Position numbers and translations under genes: made by a program
Shown: positions 34,177 to 43,932 of the stretch, piece by piece
Numbering within the stretch: position 1 is the first letter of the stretch
How the letters are laid out: every line of letters begins with the position of its first letter
Virus record (IMG/VR): IMGVR_UViG_3300020187_000025
Coordinates: 1-64,000 of that record
Strand: one strand, 5' to 3'
From: a virus
Length of the DNA: 64,000 nucleotides
Notes under the pieces: generated by a model
Told to the model about the DNA's origin: nothing
Seen by the model: the letters and a program-made list of their open reading frames with translations, nothing else
Database searches by the model: none

Positions 34177-34550
34177 TGGCTAAAAATGTAAGAATAGTTC
34201 CCGCCTCCGGTTCTATTTACTTTACAGCTGATGGATATGATATAACCGGATCTGTAGTATTAAGAACATTAGGAGATACCGAAGATTTGGAATTCTCCAC
34301 TGGAGGAGACCAACCTGCATTACTTATATCTAAAGAATCAGGCAGAATTGGAGTAGGAACAGTTTCTTCATCAGCAAAATTAGAAGTTTCTTCTTCAGTA
34401 GATGAAGATCTTTTACTTATAAAAAATGCAAGTGGTAGTATTAAAGTAAACCAAGAAGGTGTACTAGTACTATCCCCCTATCAAGGAGAAGTAACCGCGG
34501 TAAGTGGTGCACTTATATATAGTGCTTCTAATCTCTTTGTAGGTGGTTAA
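34176..34550 (+). CDS. Small fibre-associated protein
   Basis: A 124-residue protein coupled to the S74 fibre (TAATG overlap). It has beta-rich, fibre-like sequence (VRIVPASGSIYFTADGYDITGSVVLRTLGD, RIGVGTVSSSAKLEVSSSVDEDLLLIKNASGSIKV), similar to head/tail fibre shaft segments with ALLIS....RIGVGT. It has no repeats or known tip domain; it could be a fibre adaptor. Confidence 0.65.
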   Translation: MAKNVRIVPASGSIYFTADGYDITGSVVLRTLGDTEDLEFSTGGDQPALLISKESGRIGVGTVSSSAKLEVSSSVDEDLLLIKNASGSIKVNQEGVLVLSPYQGEVTAVSGALIYSASNLFVGG

Positions 34551-34558
34551 ATATTTAT
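34550..34558 (+). promoter_or_regulatory. AATATTTAT box before giant fibre gene
   Basis: Overlaps the previous stop; it ends 44 bases before 34603. The leader holds a cataataaccc element also found before the 40989 fibre. Confidence 0.5.
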
Positions 34559-34602
34559 AGTAGATTAATATCATAATAACCCTTAATTAAAAACAATATA
34601 CA

Positions 34603-37600
34603 ATGGCAGAATGGAAAAAGATAGTCGTCTCTGGTAGCGACATATCCCAATTAAACAACGACAGCGGATATTTAGTTGCTGGTGGAACAATCGATTCCGC
34701 TTCAGTCGCTGATAGAGCTACCTTACTATCCCCAGATGCCACAGCATCTTTTGCTGATAGTGCTTCCTTTGCTCGAATGGCCCTCGAAGGATCTGGATCT
34801 TTCAGTGGTTCATTTGAAGGAGATGGATCAGGATTAACAGGATTAGCAACAAACTTAACAGTTGATGGTGATACCGGTACACAAGATGTAGATCTTATTA
34901 CAGATGATTTACAAATTCTTGGTACTACAAACGAAATTGAAACTGCTGTAACTAAAGTTGGTAACGATGTAAAAGTTACACTTGGTTTACCTGATAATAT
35001 TACAGTAACAGCTTCCTTTGCTGATTTAGCAGGAACTGTTCATGATGGTAATATTACAACTGCAAAACTTGCAGATGGTGCCGTAACAACAGCTAAGATT
35101 ACTGATGCTAACATTACTACCGCAAAAATTGCGGATGCTAATGTAACAGATGCCAAATTAGCCTCAGATTCAGTAACAACTGTAAAAATTGTAGATGCTA
35201 ACGTAACAGCTGCTAAATTAGCAACTGATTCTGTTGAAACTGCCAAAATTGTTGATGCAAACGTAACAACTGCAAAACTTGCAGATGACGCTGTAACAAC
35301 AGTAAAAATTACAGATGCAAATGTTACCGCAGCCAAATTAGCAACAAACTCTGTTGAAACAGCTAAGATTGTAGACGGTAATGTAACAACAGCTAAAATT
35401 GCAGATGCAAACGTAACAGATGCTAAACTAGCTTCTAACTCTGTAACAACTGATAAAATTGTAGACGCTAATGTTACTACAGGTAAATTAGCAGATAGTG
35501 CCGTTACAACAGCTAAAATCAATGATGGTGCTGTAACAAATGACAAAATTACAGATGGTACAATTGCCAACGTAAAATTAGTAAATGATAGTGTTACACT
35601 AGGTAGCACAGAAATAGATTTAGGACAAACTGTAACTGAAATTTCTGGATTAACCAGTATTTCTGCTACAACTGGTAGCTTCGTATTACAAGTATTCGAA
35701 TCCTCTTCTACAATTATTACCTCTGGTTCAAACATCTTTGGTGATAAACAAGACGATATACAACAAATTACAGGTTCATTAAAACAATCTGGTAGTTTTA
35801 CACTCTCAGGTAGTTTACTTCAATCAAACGGTGTAATTAGTGGTTCATTCCAAGGTGACGGTTCAGGATTAACTGGAGTTACTGTAGATACACTAAATAA
35901 TGCTCTTACGGATGGTAATGGTATTACAGACTTTACATTTGATGGTTCAGCTACTGCAACAGTAGCAGTAGAAGCAGATGGAGCTACTTTAACAGTAGGT
36001 GCCAATGGAGTTAAAGTTTCAGACAGTGGAATTGATACTACTCAATTAGCTGATGATGCTGTAACGACAGTTAAAATCACTGACGCAAATGTAACAACTG
36101 CAAAAATTGCAGATTCTAATGTTACTACTGCTAAAATTGCAGATTCTAATGTTACTACTGCTAAAATAGCTGATTTAAACGTAACTACAGAAAAACTCGC
36201 AGCTAATGCAGTAACTACTGCTAAAATTACAGACGCAAATGTAACAGCTGCTAAATTAGCAACCAACTCAGTAGAAACTGCAAAAATTGTAGACGCTAAC
36301 GTTACAACAGCTAAAATTGCTGATGCCAATGTTACTACAGGTAAACTTGCAGACAATGCTGTAACAACAGCTAAAATTACAGATGCAAACGTTACTGCGG
36401 CTAAACTTGCAAGCAATTCAGTTGAAACTGCAAAAATTGTAGACGCTAACGTAACAGCTGCTAAATTAGCAACGGATTCAGTTGAAACAGCTAAAATCGT
36501 AGACGGTAATGTTACCACTGCAAAACTTGCAGACGATGCTGTAACTACAATTAAGATTACAGACGCTAATGTTACTGCAGCTAAATTAGCTACAGATTCA
36601 GTTGAAACAGCAAAAATTGTTGATGCAAATGTAACAACTGCAAAAATTGCAGATAGTGCTGTAACAACAGCTAAAATCGCTGATGGTGATGTAACAAATG
36701 CTAAATTAGCTAACGATAGTGTAATATTAGGTACTACAGAAATTGATTTAGGTCAAACTGTAACAGAAATCTCAGGATTAACTAGTATTTCAGCTGTAAC
36801 AGGTAGCTTTGTATTACAGGTTTACGAATCCTCTTCTACGATTATTACTTCAGGATCAAACATCTTTGGTAATGATCAAAACGATATTCAACAAGTAACA
36901 GGATCATTAAAACAATCAGGAAGTTATACACTTTCAGGAAGCTTATTACAATCAAACGGTGTAATTAGCGGTTCATTTATTGGTGATGGTTCAGGATTAA
37001 CAGGAGTTGCTGTAGATCAATTAAATAATTCTCTTACAGACGGAAATGGTATTGCAGATTTCACATTCGATGGAAGTGGTGCTGCTACTGTAGCTGTTGA
37101 AGCAGATGGATCTACCTTAACAGTAGGTGCTAGTGGTGTAAAAGTTTCTGATGCAGGAATTGACACTACTCAATTAGCCGACAATGCTGTAACAACTGCT
37201 AAAATTACCGACTTAAATGTAACAACTGGTAAACTTGCAGACGGTGCAGTAACAACAGCAAAAATCACTGATGCTAACGTTACAACAGCTAAAATTGCTG
37301 ATGCTAACGTTACAACAGCTAAAATTGCTGATGCAAATGTAACAGTTGACAAATTAGCAACTGATTCAGTAACTACAGCTAAAATTGTAGATGCCAATGT
37401 TACAACTGCCAAAATTGCAGACGCTAACGTTACTACAGGTAAATTAGCTGATGATGCTGTAACGACAGTTAAAATCACAGATGCAAACGTAACAGCTGCT
37501 AAATTAGCAACAGATTCTGTTGAAACAGCTAAGATCGTTGATGCAAATGTTACTACTGCCAAACTCGCTGACAATGCCGTAACAACGGTTAAAATCACTG

Positions 37601-39450
37601 ATGCTAACGTAACTACCGCAAAAATTGCTGATAGTAATGTTACAACTGCAAAAATTGCAGATAGTGCAGTAACAAACGATAAAATTACAGACGGTACGAT
37701 TGCTAATGCTAAATTAGTAAACGATAGTCTTACATTTGGTGTAACAGAACAAGCACTTGGTTCAACTATAACAGAAATTAAAGGTTTAACTTTAATTAGT
37801 GCTGATACAGGTACATTTGTTCACCAAATTTTCGAATCCTCTTCTACAATTATTACTTCCGGATCAAACGTATTTGGTAATGATGCAGGAGATATTCAAC
37901 AAATTACTGGTTCATTAAAACAATCAGGTAGTATTACATTATCTGGTAGTTTATTACAATCACATGGTGTAATTAGTGGTTCATTTATTGGAGATGGTTC
38001 AGGATTAACTGGATTAGCTACAATATTAACCATTGATGGTGATTCAGGAGGTACCTCAACAGTAGATTTACAAACACAAAATCTAGATATTGCTGGTACA
38101 GCAAACGAAATTGAAACTTCAGTTTCAGGTCAAACTATTACTATTGGTTTACCTACTAATATTACAGTAACAGCTTCATATGCTGATACAGCAAGTATTG
38201 CTAGAACTGCAGATTCAGCTTCAAACTCAACAAATGCTATTTCAGCCTCAGCTACAGTAGCGGGTCAATTATTCCCAACAACAGAGGGATTAAATGGTCA
38301 AGCTCTTGTAACAGATGGTGCTGGTCAATTAATATATGCTGATGCATTCGGAACTGGTTCAACTAAGAAATTAAACCAAACCGTAGCAGCAGAAACTTGG
38401 TCGTTTGTTCACAATTTAGATGAAGAATATCCTATAGTACAAATTTGGGATACTACTGGAGATATGATTCTCCCAGACAGAATTGTAACTATAAATGCCA
38501 ATACTGTTGAAATTATATTCCCTGTGCCTGTTGCCGGTATCGCCGCTGCAATGGTAGGTGGAATGGGAATTTCAGCTTCTGAAGCAATACATGCTAGTAC
38601 AGCCTCAGTTGCTGATCGTGCTACAGAATTAAGCGTAGATGCAACAGCTTCATTTGCTGATGTAGCAGGAACAGTTCACGCTGGTAATATTACTACTACT
38701 GAATTAGCTGATAATGCAGTAACAAATGCTAAAATTACAGATGGTACAATTGCCAACGTAAAATTAGTAAATGATAGTGTTATTCTTGGTACAACAGAAG
38801 TAGATTTAGGTGCCACTTCAACCACTTTAGTAGGATTAACTAACGTAGAAAGTACTATGTTCAGTGGTTCCTTCAAAGGTGATGGTTCCTTATTAACTGG
38901 ATTAGTAACAGAATTAGATATTGCTGGTGATACAGGTACAGATGCTTTAGATCTTAAAGTTGATACATTAAATGTAGTCGGTACTACTGGTGAAATTGAA
39001 ACCGCTGTAACAAATAATCAAATTCAAATTGGATTACCTAGTAACGTAACAGTTGGAAACGACTTAACTGTAACAGGTGATGCAACTATTGCTGGAGATT
39101 TAGTAGTAGGTGGTGCTATAGTAAGTGCTTCTTCGTTGGAAGTTGCAGATCAATTTATTATATTAGCATCCGGTTCAAATGGTGCGATTGATGGTGGTAT
39201 CATTATTAATCAAGTCGATGATGATCCAGATGGTAGAGGTAAAGCATTTGCTTACGATTCTAGTGCAAACAGATGGGCATTACAATCAGAATTGGTTGAT
39301 TCTGCCACAACAATTACACCAGATGCGTATATGGGTGTTATTCAAGAAAGTGCAGGTGCTCCAAGTTCCGATCCAACATATGGTGGAACAAATGGTAAAG
39401 GTACGATTTTTGTAGATACCTCAAATAACGAAGCTTATATTTACATATAA
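34603..39450 (+). CDS. Giant fibre protein with decapeptide repeats (1615 aa)
   Basis: The largest gene in the window. The N-terminus MAEWKKIVVSGSDISQLNN matches that of the 39780 protein. Three large blocks of a 10-residue repeat (consensus DANVTTAKIA) alternate with a ~95-residue module (DLGQTVTEISGLTSISA...SGSLLQSNGVISGSF.GDGSGLTG) present three times, and a GD.GT..VDL...NEIET......IGLP module also present three times. Near residue 1260-1320 is WSFVHNLDEEYPIVQIWDTTGD...ILPDRI, a domain shared with 40611. The repeats suggest a long beta-solenoid trimer. No S74 end is present. Confidence 0.85.
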   Translation: MAEWKKIVVSGSDISQLNNDSGYLVAGGTIDSASVADRATLLSPDATASFADSASFARMALEGSGSFSGSFEGDGSGLTGLATNLTVDGDTGTQDVDLITDDLQILGTTNEIETAVTKVGNDVKVTLGLPDNITVTASFADLAGTVHDGNITTAKLADGAVTTAKITDANITTAKIADANVTDAKLASDSVTTVKIVDANVTAAKLATDSVETAKIVDANVTTAKLADDAVTTVKITDANVTAAKLATNSVETAKIVDGNVTTAKIADANVTDAKLASNSVTTDKIVDANVTTGKLADSAVTTAKINDGAVTNDKITDGTIANVKLVNDSVTLGSTEIDLGQTVTEISGLTSISATTGSFVLQVFESSSTIITSGSNIFGDKQDDIQQITGSLKQSGSFTLSGSLLQSNGVISGSFQGDGSGLTGVTVDTLNNALTDGNGITDFTFDGSATATVAVEADGATLTVGANGVKVSDSGIDTTQLADDAVTTVKITDANVTTAKIADSNVTTAKIADSNVTTAKIADLNVTTEKLAANAVTTAKITDANVTAAKLATNSVETAKIVDANVTTAKIADANVTTGKLADNAVTTAKITDANVTAAKLASNSVETAKIVDANVTAAKLATDSVETAKIVDGNVTTAKLADDAVTTIKITDANVTAAKLATDSVETAKIVDANVTTAKIADSAVTTAKIADGDVTNAKLANDSVILGTTEIDLGQTVTEISGLTSISAVTGSFVLQVYESSSTIITSGSNIFGNDQNDIQQVTGSLKQSGSYTLSGSLLQSNGVISGSFIGDGSGLTGVAVDQLNNSLTDGNGIADFTFDGSGAATVAVEADGSTLTVGASGVKVSDAGIDTTQLADNAVTTAKITDLNVTTGKLADGAVTTAKITDANVTTAKIADANVTTAKIADANVTVDKLATDSVTTAKIVDANVTTAKIADANVTTGKLADDAVTTVKITDANVTAAKLATDSVETAKIVDANVTTAKLADNAVTTVKITDANVTTAKIADSNVTTAKIADSAVTNDKITDGTIANAKLVNDSLTFGVTEQALGSTITEIKGLTLISADTGTFVHQIFESSSTIITSGSNVFGNDAGDIQQITGSLKQSGSITLSGSLLQSHGVISGSFIGDGSGLTGLATILTIDGDSGGTSTVDLQTQNLDIAGTANEIETSVSGQTITIGLPTNITVTASYADTASIARTADSASNSTNAISASATVAGQLFPTTEGLNGQALVTDGAGQLIYADAFGTGSTKKLNQTVAAETWSFVHNLDEEYPIVQIWDTTGDMILPDRIVTINANTVEIIFPVPVAGIAAAMVGGMGISASEAIHASTASVADRATELSVDATASFADVAGTVHAGNITTTELADNAVTNAKITDGTIANVKLVNDSVILGTTEVDLGATSTTLVGLTNVESTMFSGSFKGDGSLLTGLVTELDIAGDTGTDALDLKVDTLNVVGTTGEIETAVTNNQIQIGLPSNVTVGNDLTVTGDATIAGDLVVGGAIVSASSLEVADQFIILASGSNGAIDGGIIINQVDDDPDGRGKAFAYDSSANRWALQSELVDSATTITPDAYMGVIQESAGAPSSDPTYGGTNGKGTIFVDTSNNEAYIYI
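35050..35602 (+). repeat. Decapeptide repeat block A (30-base units)
   Basis: About 18 copies of a 10-residue unit (DANVTTAKIA-like), approximate limits. DNA copies differ mostly at third positions. Confidence 0.85.
36052..36720 (+). repeat. Decapeptide repeat block B
   Basis: About 22 copies of the same 10-residue unit, including a perfect-looking local duplication of gattctaatgttactactgc at 36112-36165. Confidence 0.85.
37180..37728 (+). repeat. Decapeptide repeat block C
   Basis: About 18 copies; a short fourth stretch of about three copies lies at 38686-38780. Confidence 0.85.
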
Positions 39451-39456
39451 TAGACA

Positions 39457-39696
39457 ATGTTTAAAAAAGTTATGGGATTATTAGATAAAATCAGAGAAAA
39501 GGAAGCTGCCCAGGAGGCGGCTTCCTCTGTCTCTAAAAAAGAAAAAAAGACTTCTAAAGAAGATTTATCATTAAATGCTGAAGAAACAAAAATTCTTTTA
39601 CATTTAATTAAAAATTCAAATTTTAAAGGAGAAAGTGTAGAATTAGTATACAATCTTACTTTAAAACTCCAAAAAGTTCTAAATATTTTAGGTTAA
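39457..39696 (+). CDS. Small charged helical protein
   Basis: A 79-residue protein six bases after the giant fibre stop. The N-terminal half is Lys/Glu/Ala-rich (MFKKVMGLLDKIREKEAAQEAASS) and the C-terminal half a likely helical hairpin (LNAEETKILLHLIKNSNFKGESVELVYNLTLKLQKVL). I remember similar short C-terminal modules in marine phage genomes but no function. The position suggests a fibre assembly helper (inference). Confidence 0.6.
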   Translation: MFKKVMGLLDKIREKEAAQEAASSVSKKEKKTSKEDLSLNAEETKILLHLIKNSNFKGESVELVYNLTLKLQKVLNILG

Positions 39697-39702
39697 ATAA
39701 TA

Positions 39703-39711
39703 TATATTTAT
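39703..39711 (+). promoter_or_regulatory. TATATTTAT box before 39780
   Basis: It ends 68 bases before the start codon. The leader contains a cccgaaaggg GNRA-type mini hairpin at about 39728-39737. Confidence 0.4.
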
Positions 39712-39779
39712 ACTAGAGCATTATTGGCCCGAAAGGGAAGTGGGCATCCTATGATGTAACCAACCGTAATAGAGTATAT

Positions 39780-40586
39780 ATGCCAAACTGGAAAAAAATA
39801 GTCGTTGGAGATTCCAACGCATCCTTAGCGTCACTTAATATAAGTGGTAATTTAACTGCATCCGCAGCATACCTAGAATCTGCCTCAATTGGTCATTTAC
39901 AGACCATATACGAGACAGCTTCCGTTATTTATAGTTCAGGCTCAACCAAATTTGGTGATACATCCGATGATACTCATGAATACACCGGTTCTCTTTCAAT
40001 ATCAGGTTCAATATCAATTGTTGAAGGAGCCCAATTAACAGGTACTTCAAGTTTTGCTATAACAGCATCGCATGCCCTAAACGTACCTGACACGGCTTCC
40101 CACGCTTTAACAGCGGTAACAGCCTCACACACATCAGGTACTGCCTCATTCGCAAATAACGCTACTACATCGTCTTATACGCTAACTGGTGACGGGGTGT
40201 TTAGTGGTTCATTTAGTGGATCATTTCAAGGAAATGCAGCCGAACTAAATGTAATCCCCTTCCCGTTCACTGGTTCAGGTGAAATGCAAGGTGATTTAAC
40301 AGTTCACTCTTTACAAGATTATACTGACGAAGATTACGTAGAAAGTTATTTCGCAGGTACCGCAATATACTCAGATGGAGATATAGCATTAACAGGTAGT
40401 ATTTTTAGTGCTTATATTAATGCAAATACCTTTACAGGATCATTCTTAAATGATACAGGATATGTTGTGTTAACACAAGTATCTCAAAGTTTAAACTTTA
40501 CTGACGATTCTGCTGCACAAGCTGGTGGGGTGCCGTTAGGAGGATTGTATAGAAACGGAAATACCATACAAATTAGAATAAGTTAA
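39780..40586 (+). CDS. Fibre protein with VPLGGLYRNGN end
   Basis: A 268-residue protein. Its N-terminus (MPNWKKIVVGDSNASLASLN) is paralogous to the giant fibre's. The middle has [22 protein letters not shown] beta-helix-like repeats and [17 protein letters not shown]. The C-terminal DDSAAQAGGVPLGGLYRNGNTIQIRIS is a motif that I recall at the end of several phage tail proteins. It is probably a short fibre. Confidence 0.7.
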   Translation: MPNWKKIVVGDSNASLASLNISGNLTASAAYLESASIGHLQTIYETASVIYSSGSTKFGDTSDDTHEYTGSLSISGSISIVEGAQLTGTSSFAITASHALNVPDTASHALTAVTASHTSGTASFANNATTSSYTLTGDGVFSGSFSGSFQGNAAELNVIPFPFTGSGEMQGDLTVHSLQDYTDEDYVESYFAGTAIYSDGDIALTGSIFSAYINANTFTGSFLNDTGYVVLTQVSQSLNFTDDSAAQAGGVPLGGLYRNGNTIQIRIS

Positions 40587-40587
40587 C

Positions 40588-40596
40588 AATATTTAT
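40588..40596 (+). promoter_or_regulatory. AATATTTAT box before 40611
   Basis: Exact match; it ends 14 bases before the start codon. Confidence 0.5.
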
Positions 40597-40610
40597 AATA
40601 TATAATAGAC

Positions 40611-40919
40611 ATGCCAAACGGAAGTTTAACATTACGCTCAGGATTAGGTAGAAAATTAACTACCGGAGAAATGGATGATAACTTAATATTTTTAAGTGCA
40701 TCCTATTCTCATCGCCAAGATTTATTAGATAGTACAGGATCATACGTTGTATCACATTCATTAAATGAAAATTATCCTGTAGTAACAGTATGGGATACTG
40801 GTAGTGGAGGAGTTAATCCTGAAGTAGTATTACCTAATAGCATAATTTCAAACAATACCAATACTATAACAGTAAATTTTGGTGAGCCTTTTAATGGACA
40901 TATTATAATTAAAGTATAA
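40611..40919 (+). CDS. Small fibre-type protein
   Basis: A 102-residue protein. The N-terminus LTTGEMDDNLIFLSASYSHR resembles the LTxxEMDxNF attachment motif of phage fibres. The rest (SYVVSHSLNENYPVVTVWDTGSG...VVLPNSIISNNTNTITVNFGEP.NGHI) is a compact beta domain also embedded in the giant fibre near its residue 1260. It is a stand-alone copy of that domain, likely a fibre component. Confidence 0.7.
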   Translation: MPNGSLTLRSGLGRKLTTGEMDDNLIFLSASYSHRQDLLDSTGSYVVSHSLNENYPVVTVWDTGSGGVNPEVVLPNSIISNNTNTITVNFGEPFNGHIIIKV

Positions 40920-40935
40920 GTTTTAAATAAAACTC

Positions 40936-40944
40936 AATATTTAT
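40936..40944 (+). promoter_or_regulatory. AATATTTAT box before 40989
   Basis: Exact match; it ends 44 bases before the start codon and is followed by an imperfect palindrome TTTATC-atc-GATTAAA. Confidence 0.5.
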
Positions 40945-40988
40945 CATCGATTAAAACAACATAATAACCCCCTAAGAAAAAATAAAAT

Positions 40989-43916
40989 ATGAAATCATAC
41001 GGTATAGCAATGGTAGCCGGTACCTTAGCGATGGATGGAAATGCATCCTCTAATCTATCCGGATCATTTACGGGATCTTTTTCAGGTAGTACAACAGATG
41101 AGTTTTATGCTTCTGGTGCTTTTAGTGGATCCTATGAAGGTGATGGAGCCTTATTAACGGGAATCGTAGCTACTGATCTAGATATTGATGCCTTTGGAGA
41201 TGATTTAACCGGTACTACCATTACGGGGGCAGATAGACTAATTGTATCCGATGCTTCAGAAGGAGGTTCTGAAGGTAGAATGAATATATCCCAGTTAGCC
41301 CCAGCTTTAGTTGGAGCGGGTTTAGATGCAAGTCAAGGTAGTCTTAGAATTAATGCTACTGCAGCAGGAAATGGATTATCTGGAGGTGATGGTTCAGCTT
41401 TAGCAGTAAATGTAGATGATTCTTCTATTGAAATTGATACGGATTCATTAAGAGTTAAAGCAAGTGGTATTACCAATGCTATGTTAAATGGTTCAATTGC
41501 TAATGATAAACTAGCAAATGATGGTATTACTATTGCAGGAGTTGATACTTCACTAGGTGGAACCATTACCGCAGATACAATTGCAGGTCAAATCTCTGCT
41601 GATACAATCACAAACTCTCAACTAGCTAATGATAACATCACAATTGCTGGTGCTTCAACTGCACTAGGGGGCACTATTACCGCAGATACAATTGCAGGAG
41701 CAATTTCCAATGATACTATTACTAATGCACAATTAGCAAATGATTCTATAACAATTAATGGAACTTCTACTGCATTAGGTACTTCTTATAGTGTAACAAA
41801 AGCAGATGTAGGATTAGGAAATGCAGATAACACATCAGATGCTAGTAAACCAGTATCAACTGCTACTCAAACTGCATTAGACCTAAAAGCACCATTAGCT
41901 TCACCAACATTTACTGGAACAGTAAGTGGTGTAACTAAAGCACACGTAGGACTTGGAAACGTTGATAACACTGCAGATTCTGCTAAACCAGTATCTACTG
42001 CACAACAAACCGCATTGAACTTGAAAGCTAATTTAGCTTCTCCAACATTTACTGGAACTGTTATAGCACCAACACCTTCAAATGGTGATGATTCTACTAA
42101 AGTTGCTACTACTGCATTTGTAATGCAAGAAGTATCTGATTTATTAGGTGGTGCACCAGCAGCGTATGATACATTAATTGAACTCTCTGCTTCTCTTGCA
42201 AATGGAGATTCTGATGTGGTTGCTTTAACAGCTGAAGTAGCTACTAAAGCTACAAAAGCAAATAACTTAAGTGATTTAACTAACGCATCTACAGCAAGAA
42301 CAAACTTAGGGTTAGGTTCAATTGCAACATTAAGTAGTATTGACATTTCAACTAATACAAACTTAGCTGCTAGTACAGGTATTACCTTAACAGGAGATAC
42401 ATTAACAACAAATGATGGACAAATTGTTCACGATAATTTAAGTGGATTTGTAGCAGATGAACATATTGCCCATAGTGGGGTAACACTAACAGCAGGAAAT
42501 GGTTTAACAGGAGGAGGTACTATAGCTGCAAGTAGAACATTTGCAGTAGGAGCAGGTACACTTATAGATGTAGCAGCAGATACCGTAAATGTAGATCTAT
42601 CAGAACTATCAACTTCAACAACTAATGGGGATGGAGATTATTTTGTAGTAGTAGATACATCAAATGCTCAAAGAAAATTAACAAAAGCAAATATTGCTTT
42701 ATCTGAATTTAATAACGATTCTGGATGGACATCGAATGTAGGAGACATTACAGGTGTAACAGCAGGTAACGGTTTAACAGGAGGTGGCTCATCAGGAGCT
42801 GTAACAGTTAATGTTGTTGCGGGTACAGGTATTAGTGTTGCTGCAGATTCAGTGTCTACAAATGATGGGCAAATTGTCCACGATAACTTATCAGGATTTG
42901 TAGCTAACGAACACATTGATCACTCTGGAGTATCAATTACCGCAGGTAATGGTTTAACAGGTGGTGGTACAATTAATTCTACTAGAACATTAAACATTGG
43001 TGAAGGAACAGGTATCACAGTCGCAGCAGACACTATATCTACAAATGATGGAGAAATTGTCCACGATAACTTATCAGGATTTGTAGCTAACGAACACATT
43101 GATCACTCTGGAGTATCAATTACCGCAGGTAATGGTTTAACAGGTGGTGGTACAATTAATTCTACTAGAACATTAAACATTGGTGAAGGAACAGGTATCA
43201 CAGTCGCAGCAGACACTATATCTACAAATGATGGAGAAATTGTCCACGATAACTTATCAGGATTCGTAGCTAACGAACACATTGACCACTCAGGTGTATC
43301 AATTTTAGCAGGTAATGGTTTAACAGGTGGTGGTACAATTAATTCTACTAGAACATTAAACATTGGAGCTGGTACAGGTATTGATGTAGCAGCGGATGCT
43401 ATTTCAGTAGACGTATCAGATTTTATGTCTAATGGTGCAAATAATCGTATTCTTACAGCAACTGGTACGGATGCAATGAATGCTGAAGCAAACCTAACAT
43501 TTGATGGTACAACTTTTCTAGTTTCTGCTGCAAAATCCCGAACAGATGGTCTTGGGGTAGGTATTGCACCATCATCAACTGTAGGGGTAATTCAAGCTTC
43601 AAATGATGTTATAGCATTCGCTTCTTCAGATGAAAGATTAAAAGAAAACGTAACATCTATTGAAAGTGCTTTAAATAAAGTAGAATCTTTAAGAGGTGTT
43701 GAATTTGATTGGATCGCTAATAAAGAAATCCACCCTAACGAGGGACATGATTTAGGAGTAATTGCTCAAGAAGTTGAAGCAGTGCTACCAGAATTAGTTC
43801 AAACTAGAGAAAACGGATATAAAGCAGTTAAATACGATAAATTAACAGCCGTATTAATTGAGGCAGTAAAAGAATTATCTGCTAGAGTAAAAACTTTAGA
43901 AGGATATCATAATTAA
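40989..43916 (+). CDS. Long tail fibre with S74 chaperone end
   Basis: A 975-residue fibre. Classic shaft repeats occur at residues ~260-385: VTKADVGLGNADNTSDASKP, then ASPTFTGTV twice, then GDDSTKVATTAFVM, as in T4/P2-type fibres. From residue ~475 a ~61-residue unit (VHDNLSGFVANEHIDHSGVS, AGNGLTGGGTIN) repeats, including two DNA-identical copies. The C-terminus (FASSDERLKENVTSIE near residue 875, [38 protein letters not shown]) is an S74 self-cleaving chaperone. It is probably the principal receptor-binding fibre. Confidence 0.9.
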   Translation: MKSYGIAMVAGTLAMDGNASSNLSGSFTGSFSGSTTDEFYASGAFSGSYEGDGALLTGIVATDLDIDAFGDDLTGTTITGADRLIVSDASEGGSEGRMNISQLAPALVGAGLDASQGSLRINATAAGNGLSGGDGSALAVNVDDSSIEIDTDSLRVKASGITNAMLNGSIANDKLANDGITIAGVDTSLGGTITADTIAGQISADTITNSQLANDNITIAGASTALGGTITADTIAGAISNDTITNAQLANDSITINGTSTALGTSYSVTKADVGLGNADNTSDASKPVSTATQTALDLKAPLASPTFTGTVSGVTKAHVGLGNVDNTADSAKPVSTAQQTALNLKANLASPTFTGTVIAPTPSNGDDSTKVATTAFVMQEVSDLLGGAPAAYDTLIELSASLANGDSDVVALTAEVATKATKANNLSDLTNASTARTNLGLGSIATLSSIDISTNTNLAASTGITLTGDTLTTNDGQIVHDNLSGFVADEHIAHSGVTLTAGNGLTGGGTIAASRTFAVGAGTLIDVAADTVNVDLSELSTSTTNGDGDYFVVVDTSNAQRKLTKANIALSEFNNDSGWTSNVGDITGVTAGNGLTGGGSSGAVTVNVVAGTGISVAADSVSTNDGQIVHDNLSGFVANEHIDHSGVSITAGNGLTGGGTINSTRTLNIGEGTGITVAADTISTNDGEIVHDNLSGFVANEHIDHSGVSITAGNGLTGGGTINSTRTLNIGEGTGITVAADTISTNDGEIVHDNLSGFVANEHIDHSGVSILAGNGLTGGGTINSTRTLNIGAGTGIDVAADAISVDVSDFMSNGANNRILTATGTDAMNAEANLTFDGTTFLVSAAKSRTDGLGVGIAPSSTVGVIQASNDVIAFASSDERLKENVTSIESALNKVESLRGVEFDWIANKEIHPNEGHDLGVIAQEVEAVLPELVQTRENGYKAVKYDKLTAVLIEAVKELSARVKTLEGYHN
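42871..43419 (+). repeat. 183-bp tandem repeat, two identical copies plus a diverged third
   Basis: Copies at 42871-43053 and 43054-43236 look identical over all 183 bases; the third (43237 to about 43419) differs at many sites. Confidence 0.9.
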
Positions 43917-43932
43917 AATAAATTTATAAAAA

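Noticed and set aside
35050-37728. Regular ~30-base repeats that could suggest a CRISPR array
   Set aside because: There are no unique spacers; the units are contiguous codons for a decapeptide within a long open frame, varying mostly at third positions.
39721-39779. A riboswitch-like structured RNA before 39780
   Set aside because: Only a 3-bp CCC-GAAA-GGG hairpin is visible; there is not enough structure to claim a known class.
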